From Camellia lanceoleosa (taxonomy: Eukaryota; Streptophyta; Magnoliopsida; Ericales; Theaceae), in NCBI GenBank assembly GCA_025200525.1, contig CM045761.1, forward strand, positions 95,146,182 through 95,210,181: a stretch of 64,000 nucleotides of DNA, written 5' to 3'. Positions 57,154 through 64,000 of this stretch are shown here, piece after piece. The first letter of the stretch is position 1; each line of letters begins with the position of its first letter. The translations under genes were made by a program, and so were the position numbers. Below the pieces are notes generated by a model. That model searched no databases. It had not been told where the DNA came from and saw only the letters and a program-made list of their open reading frames with translations.

Positions 57154-58600
57154 AAATTGGAACATGAAAACTATTCAAGATGAGAAATTATTCAATAAAG
57201 AAGAAATTATTCAATAAGTCACGTATATCACGTCATCATATTAATGTCCCTAAAAATCACTCCACCTCATAAAAAGCTTGACTTCGACTTGGACAAGAGG
57301 TGGAGTGACTTTTAGAGACTCCACTCATCACGCCATGGATATGGATCAACTCAAGGCACAATTTTGAAAATTAAGGCATCCTTTATATTAGTTGAAAAAA
57401 TTAGGAAAATTTACATATAAATCTCATAAGTGGAATATTCATTTATTTAGTTTTAAGAGTTTTCTTATGAATCAATTAGTATTTTTGTTTTGAAAAGTGC
57501 TATTTGTTTGATTTGGTGCAATTTGAGTATAAGTGAATGTCTTTTTGTGATTTATTTTTTTCAATTTTTTGATTCGTGTTTAGGATGAGAATGAAAATGT
57601 GAGCTGTGGAAGATTCTTTTTAGGAGGATTGGTGATTGAACTGTTTGCTGTTGAGTACATTTTTGTTATTGTGGTTTTTTAGTATTATGTTGGAGTGTTA
57701 TATTTGATTGCTACATTTGAAAAAAATACACGAAGGAGTTTTTATGTGTTACATTAATTGGATTATTACGTTTGAAAAAAAAACACTACATAGTTTTTTT
57801 TAGAATGTTACTATATTACATTTGAAAAAAAGTACACGAAGAAATATTGTTAGTGTGATACATTGAACGTTACATTTGAAAAAAAGAATATTTTAGTATT
57901 ACATTGACTAGAGCGTTACATTTGAGAAAAATACACTAGGAGTGCATTTGATTCAAGGGATTTTTTATTTTTATTTTTGGGAGGGGGGGTGGGGAGGACT
58001 AAACACTATTTGGATTGTAATCCATTGGAAGCCCTTTATCCAGTGTTTGTTTTTTTTTTTTTTTTAATCCGCCGGACTCCCACATTGTTGGACTGATGCT
58101 AGACCACCGTTGACTGAAAAGTTCACCATAAAAGTTGCCTAAAAAGTCAATGGCAGTGGCAGATGGTGGTAGGTAGCAACAGTGGTGGTGATGATTATAT
58201 GGACAGATAGGTAGATAGGTGAAAAGATAGGTGACACATGAACAAATAGCGAGATGACACATGGACAAATAAGTGAGCTAGCAATGGATAAATAGATAGA
58301 TTGGTAAGGGTAAAATCATCTTTCAATTTATAATTTTGGTCTCAAAAGAATAAAGTTTAGGCCTATTAACTCAAAAAATTTAGAAATGGACATCTAGCTT
58401 GAGTACCCAAAAAAAAATTCCTTAGTGATGTTTGATTTCAATTTTAAATTACAATTTATTTGAAATTTTCAATTTATTTAGCCCAAAAAAGTAAGATATT
58501 CTTAAGTTACAATTTGTATTTCTTTTATCTTATTTAAAATCATTAAATAAATATGGACAAAATATTCCCACCTATACCGAAGCTTATGAATAGCAAATAA
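57152..58600. other. Intergenic DNA, no gene seen
   Basis: Contains an inverted pair (AAAATCACTCCACCTC at about 57253 and GAGGTGGAGTGACTTTT at 57299). Five to six loose copies of TTACATTTGAAAAAAA lie between 57715 and 57930. Tandem GATAGGTAGATAGGTGA-type motifs lie at 58200-58300. The minus-strand 89-codon frame at 57999-58268 is low-complexity. Confidence 0.6.
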
Positions 58601-58724
58601 CTAACCCAGAAGATCATTTGTGTTACATAACATTGATTTCAAGCTTTAATTGCTATATTTGTAGATGCCATTGTACAATAATACCAACATACATTGTGCG
58701 ATGTATACATGATTTGTTAATCGG

Positions 58725-60772
58725 TTATTGTCCTTCAATAATCGATAGAGATGCCTCATTGATGGAGCATATTTTATTACATTGTGACCGAAGATCGGCA
58801 TCTAACAAGCGTTGAATAGTAAATGTAGGTTGTTTTGTATGTGGAAGATCTATTTCATTACTCAATATAAGAACCACGATAGACATAGTTGGCCTATCAG
58901 CAACATGATCCTGAACACAAAAAAGACCAATATGTACACATCTCTTTACTTCAAACAAGGAACATGAATCAACCACTACTTCATCCACTAAGTCTGATGC
59001 CTGGCCTTCATTGCACAATTCCCATGCCTAGAATAGCTCCACATATGTCCATATATGAATTAGTAGAACCACATATAATGGTAGTGACAACAACATTTGA
59101 AAGCATGTAAAGGTGAAATTAGTGCACTTACATAACCAAGGAGGTTTAAATATTTTTCATGATAATGAAAACTGGTATTCCTCACGCCGCTAACCATCTC
59201 TAATAACAAAATACCAAAGCTATAGACATCCGACTTCTCTGATAATAACCCTCCCATTGCATACTCGGGAGACATATAGCCACTGCATTTGATTAGAAAT
59301 TGTTACATTTATGCTTATCCAAAATTATAGTACTTCCAATAAATAAATATAATGTAACTATTCTAAAAAAAATAAAATAAAAAAATTAAAGAAGGGAAAA
59401 AACTTATTTACTGAATCACTGATACTACCTAAATATATATATATAGAAGCAGATAAGGATTTTATATAAAACAAGATGATCAAACTCTTGTGGTTTGCTT
59501 ATTTGGAAGTAATGTATAGAATAAGGGCTCCAGCAAATTAAATAATAAATAATTAATTAATTAATTATTAATAATAAGGGCTCTTGCTTTCTATATGTTG
59601 AGATCATGTTTTTCAATGTATTTTGTCTAAAAATGTTGAGATAAGAACACAGTAATGGAGGTAAGAAGGGAAGATAACTAATCAGGGGGAGGGAGAGACG
59701 AAAAAAAGTTTAGAAAAAAAAGAGCACTCCTATAGTCCCCATCTCAATCCAAGATATATTTTAAGACCATTATACTTTTATTTGTAGTATTTCAAACATC
59801 AAATATTCCATATCATACATAACTGCATCAGTAGGAAAAGTAGTTGGCAAAGGTGAGCAAAATCTATAGTAGGAAAAAAAAGGATCCTTACAATGTTCCC
59901 ATCACCTTGTGAGTGTTTGCCAGTTCTTCTGTTACTTGGAAAGTTCGCGCTAACCCAAAGTCTGAAATTTTTGGATTCATGTCATTGTCCAAGAGAATAT
60001 TGCTGGCTTTCAAATCTCTGTGAATAACTCTTAAACAAGAATCGCAAAGGAGATAAAGAAGCCCTTTGGCAATACCCTGAATAATGTGGAAGCGTTTAGC
60101 CCAATCAAGCTTCACCCTTTTCGTTGCATCTAACCAAAAGCATGACAATCAAAAAGATGCATTCATCAAAGTCAGTCCTTTCCATACATTGTATCACCAA
60201 TTAGGATAAGAGAACAAGGCTAAACATAAGTTTTTATCATTTCTTTCCTCGGTGTTAGGCACCGTTGTAGTAATAGTATTGAATGACCTATGAACAATTT
60301 ACAGTAATAAAGATGAGACTATAAACCAACTAAAGAGAAAAGTGTCCAAGCTTTTGTTTGTCATGTACTCATAAACCAATAAGTTCTCTTCCCCTTCAAT
60401 GCAGCAACCCAAGAGCCTAACAAGATTCCTATGTTGCAGTTTGGAAATCAATACGATCTCGTTCTTGAACTCTTCCATACCTTGTCCTGAATGCCTCGAA
60501 AGTCTTTTCACTGCCACTTCATGGCCATCTTCTAACCTTCCCTATAGACCACAATTTTTATTAGTTTCTACATCAGATATATGTCAGCATAATTCATATA
60601 TTAAAGAATATAATTACCTTATAAACAGGTCCAAATCCTCCTTTCCCAAATTTGTTTGTTGTGTTGAAGTTATCGGTAGTGACTAGTATTTCATCAAAGT
60701 CAATAATTGGTAGCTCTAAAGTGTCCATTGAATCAACCATTTTAAAGTCCTTTCTCATGTTTTCTCTCTTTA
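58725..60772 (-). CDS. S-domain receptor-like kinase copy C, kinase exons 3-7 only
   Basis: Five exons on the minus strand, 60772-60618, 60541-60331, 60129-59892, 59282-59132 and 59027-58725, with lengths 155, 211, 238, 151 and 303 nt. Four of these equal copy B exactly; the 238-nt exon is one base longer than my reading of B, within the uncertainty of the boundaries. They join in frame without stops to about 352 codons ending TGA/TAA at 58725. Kinase motifs: glycine loop [53 protein letters not shown] and RPTMSIVVL. The glycine loop has K for the usual E, and LYLLCDS replaces the usual LYLHRDS. No exon for the membrane segment, PAN, S-domain or lectin domain is found up to 61297, where an LTR begins. 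It is either a truncated pseudogene or a soluble kinase starting at a Met near [10 protein letters not shown] (inference). Confidence 0.8.
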
Positions 60773-61297
60773 CTGATGTTCAAATATTAAACCACAGAAC
60801 AAAAAATTATTTAGATCTTTCAAATTTGAAATATGTTAAAAATAATCATAGTTGCTTCGCTTGTTGAGCAAAAAACAAACCCAATAATTTATGACTTAGC
60901 TATAGCTAATGATAAGTGAATTTCCTCGTAGTTGTTTTTTGTTTGGCAGCTTAAAATGTTTTTAAAATACCGCTCCTGTTTTTTCACAAAGTACACTGGC
61001 TTTAAAATTATAAATTTTGCAGGTCATTAAACTTGAAGATTCTTTTAATTAATCTGACTATTAAGAGTACAAAATTGTTGTATTGTCTGCAGAAAACAAA
61101 AATGAATATTTATACCACTTTAAACAGAATACAGAGCTCATCTAATTTTGATGAAACATAAATCATTATTTTTCGTTGACAGGAGAGAGAAAATTGATGG
61201 CCACATCTTTGTGTTACATGTCCATGACAAGTTAGTTTCAGAAGCAAATAGATATGTCCTTGTTGATTTACTCTGCATATTAAAAATACCCTTCTGT
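60773..61297. other. Truncation zone upstream of copy C
   Basis: The first ~60 bases still resemble intron 2 of copy B (CCACAG.AC.AAAATTATTTAGAT and ATATGTTAA.AATAATCATAG), after which similarity to B stops. A 60-codon plus-strand frame (61148-61330) and an overlapping minus-strand one have no recognised domain. The LTR element starts at 61298. Confidence 0.55.
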
Positions 61298-61839
61298 GTG
61301 GGTGAAAATCTGACCACACTGCAATCTTAGTATCCAGCTGGAGAGCACCGGCAGAATAGATGGCACCTGACTAACCTGCAACAGAAAGAGAAGACTCCAG
61401 TGGTGGTTCGCCACCTGGGGGTGCTCCGACGATCAAGTCAGTACTCAATATCTCTCAAAGATAATCAATAGTGCCAAACTCACTAGCTTGAGCATAAAAA
61501 GCATACCTTAGACCCATGGGGGTGCCTCTCTTTTATAGCCAACTCAATCCTAGTCCCAATGGAAGCCTAACTCTAATGGACTCAGGATTACTGCTAATCT
61601 TGGACTCCCTATAGGATCAGGATAAGCTCTCTAAGAGTCTCATCTTTACCCAAACTGAAGTCTCCTTCCATTCTAGGACTCTTGTTCTTTATCCGCTTAT
61701 CTCGGATTCCGGTATTCTCGTTGATAACCTTGGCCTAACCGAGATCATCTCGGCATCATGACCAGGACACGTGGCACCTCGGCTGGCACTTCGGTGACAC
61801 CTCGGCCACGTGTTGTCATTCAAAAATTATGTCCCCACA
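61298..61839 (-). mobile_element. 3' LTR, 542 bp
   Basis: On the minus strand it begins TGTGGGGACATAATTTTTG at 61839 and ends GTCAGATTTTCACCCACA at 61298, the same ends and length class as 18268-18804. A TATAAAA box lies at 61531-61537, reading on the minus strand. Confidence 0.85.
61531..61537 (-). promoter_or_regulatory. LTR TATA box
   Basis: TATAAAA on the minus strand, in GGCTATAAAAGAGAGGC, at the position equivalent to 18569-18575 in the related LTR. Confidence 0.65.
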
Positions 61840-62269
61840 ACTGCCCCCTAGGTTCTATTACCTCGGCATCCTGAGGTGATGGAACCTATATCATTCCCTC
61901 CATTTAGCATGTCGGCTAAGCTTGCTTCATCATCTATTGCCGAAGTCAGAACTCGTTGGCTCAATATGATCGAGACCTATAATCTGCTTTCATCAATACT
62001 TTGGAACCAACAAGCAAGTTCGTCCAAGTTTTTCAACCGAAACCGTCCTCCTAGCCGAGGTATTTGTTTCATTAAATCAAAAACTCCAAGTGTTTCATCA
62101 CGCGTATGAACTGGTATGTACAATATTTCAACCGAAACCGTCACACATCTTTCCTCTACGGAGCTGTGTCTGATATGCGTCATTAAGTCGTCTCGTACTT
62201 ACTTGCGCTGTCTGACAAGCACATCGTCCCAAGCACCATAATTGCCATTTTGCTGCCATTTCATGCTTT

Positions 62270-62880
62270 TGATCAAAATTAACCCTCTCAAATCTTCCAT
62301 TTGCTGCTTTTGCGAAGCTTTCTGCAACCAGTTTCACTCTCTCCCTCCGATGAGGCTTTTGCTGATCCTTTCCAATTGCTGCCGTCGTCTGATTTTGGCA
62401 ATCCTCATACCGGCTTCACTTTTTCTGGTAAGCCACTGTTCCTCCTGGTTTTAATTTTTGTTGCTCTTCAAGAGTTTTTGCTTCATTACTTGTTGCCATT
62501 GCTGTTTTGTTCAAGTATTCAATTTCATGAATCATGTATCTCAGTGTGTCTATTTCATGATTTTGTTTTTGACCAAGTCTTGAATACACATACTGTTCAC
62601 AACTTTCTTGCACTTTTGCCACTGTTCTTGGCCTTGTACCCTTGCATACACTTTGTCACAGTGTTCTTGATGATTCACCACTATTCTTGGCTCTAAATTT
62701 TCTCTTCTTGTCTTTTCTTGTTGTATTTCCAGATTCTTGCCCTCGTTTCTGTTTTCTGCATAGTCCTAGAACCATGTCCCTTCTTGAAATAGATGTCGAG
62801 ATAACAGTAGAGAAGCTTCCCCAACTGACTGCCGAGGCTGAACTACCGTTAATCGTCGAAGCAGATTAGTCCGACGTTCT
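62270..62880 (+). pseudogene. Antisense gene remnant in second family copy
   Basis: Plus strand, antisense to its element. A CT-rich leader (TTTCACTCTCTCCCTCC, 62328-62346) is followed by an exon-like stretch SDEAFADPFQLLPSSDFG and HTGFTFSG ending at a GTAAGC donor (about 62430). A T-rich intron-like stretch follows. A possible terminal exon with MSLLEIDVEITVEKLPQ and AEAELPLIVEAD stops with TAG at about 62867. The arrangement of leader, exon 1 and GTAAG/CAAGTC donor resembles the minus strand at about 17780-17590 of the other copy. Coding is weakly supported; the PF04195-like domain was not found in the visible part. Confidence 0.35.
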
Positions 62881-63139
62881 TGCTTTAGTCCCTAGTTCTT
62901 AGGGTCTTCATTCTTGTACTTTTGTTGTCTTTGCATATGTAACTTCTTTGCTTCTGAACAATGTCTATTGTTCACTAATGCGCCACTGCTTTGTATTCGA
63001 ACAAGAAATCACTTTACCAGGTCAAAGTGCTTCTTTTACTTCATGTTTGTATTTTTCTGAGTATTGAATGCTTTCTTCTGCTTACTGCCTGTATGCTTCC
63101 CCATACTTTAGAATTTTTTGAACTTTTTTTTGAATATAT

Positions 63140-63290
63140 CCTGCAAATCACCTCGAGGTAGTACACCTTGGATAAACATCACTTCGGAATTATCATCAGG
63201 TAGACACCTCGGATAAGCATCACTTCAGAATTATCATTGGGTAGACACCTCGGACTAACATAACTCCGGTACTTTATTTCTACAAGTGTG
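63140..63290. repeat. ~46-bp repeat, three copies
   Basis: Units with CACCTCGG(A)TAA.CATCACTTC.GAATTATCAT.(A/G)GGTAGA occur at about 63153, 63202 and 63248, the last diverging after CTAACATAAC. Confidence 0.75.
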
Positions 63291-63439
63291 TTCTTTAACA
63301 GAGGTATTCAAGTGTTGCTTCCTTAGTTGTACGTGCCTTCTTTTATACATGCTTCACTCAACCTTCTAAGCTTTTAACAAGCTAGTTGGTCATCTCGGAT
63401 GATCATATCTCGGAAAACATCTTTTAATGTGATCTCAGC

Positions 63440-63545
63440 TATACCAAACTTGTAAATTGCTAAAAAATTTCAACAAGTGGTAGACTTCGTAATCTTCAAC
63501 TATTTCAACTTGTAAATTGTTTTAAAATTTCAATAAGTGGTAACA
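63440..63545. repeat. AACTTGTAAATTG..TTTCAA.AAGTGG duplicated unit
   Basis: Two copies about 60 bp apart (63448 and 63510). A third similar stretch (CTTGTAAATTTTTCTCAAATTTCAACAAGTG, shown here only by its ends) lies at 63938-63970. Confidence 0.65.
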
Positions 63546-64000
63546 TTATCATTCCTTCTCCTTGCCCACTAATGTGAACATAAGTTGCACTTAGGATCAC
63601 ATTATGGAAGTTGGCTTCATGCCGCAGTCACAGATCCTTTCTAGCCGATGTGTTCTTCTTTTTACTCATGTATGGAAAAATAATTTGCATGTCTTCAATT
63701 TACACCTTAACTGTGTAATCTCCTCGGGGTGTAACACCTCGGTTGTACCCATTAATCGGTTTATCTCAGCCTCGGTATTTGAAAACATTGTCACAAATGT
63801 TTTCACAAGTGTTGCTCAAAAATTCGCCACTTTTCTTTTACTTCTTAAGACTTCTGTCTTTCATTATCTTCCAAGTCCTAGCAACATGGTAATCTTGGCA
63901 AATATGTAGATACTTCTTTCAGTACAACCTTGTCTTGACTTGTAAATTTTTCTCAAATTTCAACAAGTGTTAAACATCATCTCGGTTTAACTCTGCTTGT
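63546..64000. other. Internal region of the LTR element, no gene seen
   Basis: CTCGG-rich words continue (for example 63722-63745). The 101-codon plus-strand frame at 63604-63909 has no domain I can name. The element continues past the window edge. Confidence 0.5.

Larger units (their letters stand above)
61298..64000 (-). mobile_element. LTR retroelement with antisense gene, 3' part, runs off window
   Basis: The minus-strand counterpart of the 15007-18804 element: 3' LTR at 61298-61839, the polypurine-like ACCTAGGGGGCAGT just upstream on the minus strand (61840-61853), then the CCTCAGG..CCGAGGTAATAGAACC block. Its internal region continues past the right edge. CTCGG/CCGAG dinucleotide-rich words pervade both copies. 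No sense gag-pol is seen in the visible part. Confidence 0.75.

Noticed and set aside
61148..61330. 60-codon plus-strand frame before the 61.3-kb LTR
   Set aside because: Crosses the LTR boundary at 61298 and has an overlapping equal-length frame on the other strand; no domain.

Overview
The window is nuclear DNA of a eudicot-type flowering plant. It has AT-rich intergenic DNA, GT-AG introns, plant-specific transposon lineages (Tat/Ogre-like and Tekay/Del Ty3-gypsy LTR retrotransposons, En/Spm CACTA transposons, fold-back MITEs) and genes for S-domain (G-type lectin) receptor-like kinases. I see no rRNA, intact tRNA, organellar or bacterial features. The species cannot be fixed from sequence alone. 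Almost everything outside the kinase genes is transposon-derived.

Layout. 1-18,804 is a pile-up of broken LTR retrotransposons: a minus-strand LTR cut by the window edge (1-3,264), a Tat-type integrase remnant (3,265-4,160), two plus-strand LTRs of the same broad family (4,161-8,169 and 8,170-10,726), a 5'-truncated Tekay chromovirus with its 3' LTR (10,727-15,006), and the 3' part of another LTR family (15,007-18,804) that carries an antisense pseudogene. 18,805-20,900 is AT-rich and holds a small fold-back element. From 20,900 to 61,300 there is a tandem array of three S-domain receptor-like kinase copies, all on the minus strand and all with the same exon lengths where preserved. Copy A (20.9-22.9 kb) is a decayed fragment, copy B (39.1-42.6 kb) is nearly complete but has a frame-broken ectodomain, and copy C (58.7-60.8 kb) is an intact kinase half without ectodomain or membrane segment.

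The kinase copies are separated by large insertions. A complete 14.9-kb minus-strand LTR element (23,586-38,528; target duplication GATGG) lies between A and B. A 12.8-kb CACTA transposon (42,965-55,799; target duplication CCT) with decayed transposase genes lies between B and C. A 717-bp CACTA derivative (20,985-21,701; target duplication CTA) sits inside the last exon of copy A. A second, minus-strand copy of the antisense-gene LTR family begins at 61,298 and runs out of the window.

The most interesting material is the 14.9-kb element. It has 3.3-kb LTRs, a primer-binding site and a polypurine tract but no recognisable gag-pol. A tandem array of about 24 units of ~82 bp, each with two short palindromes, lies in its 3' UTR. 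Its internal region has an antisense coiled-coil ORF with a strong start context, an upstream TATA-like tract and a downstream AATAAA. The unrelated family at 15.0-18.8 kb and 61.3-64 kb also carries an antisense gene, so two LTR families in one window share this architecture. Other notable signals are a repeated hairpin with one compensatory change (1,228-1,580) and a cluster of 14 palindromic CGCTCGAGCG-type motifs in the Tekay LTR (12,914-13,297).
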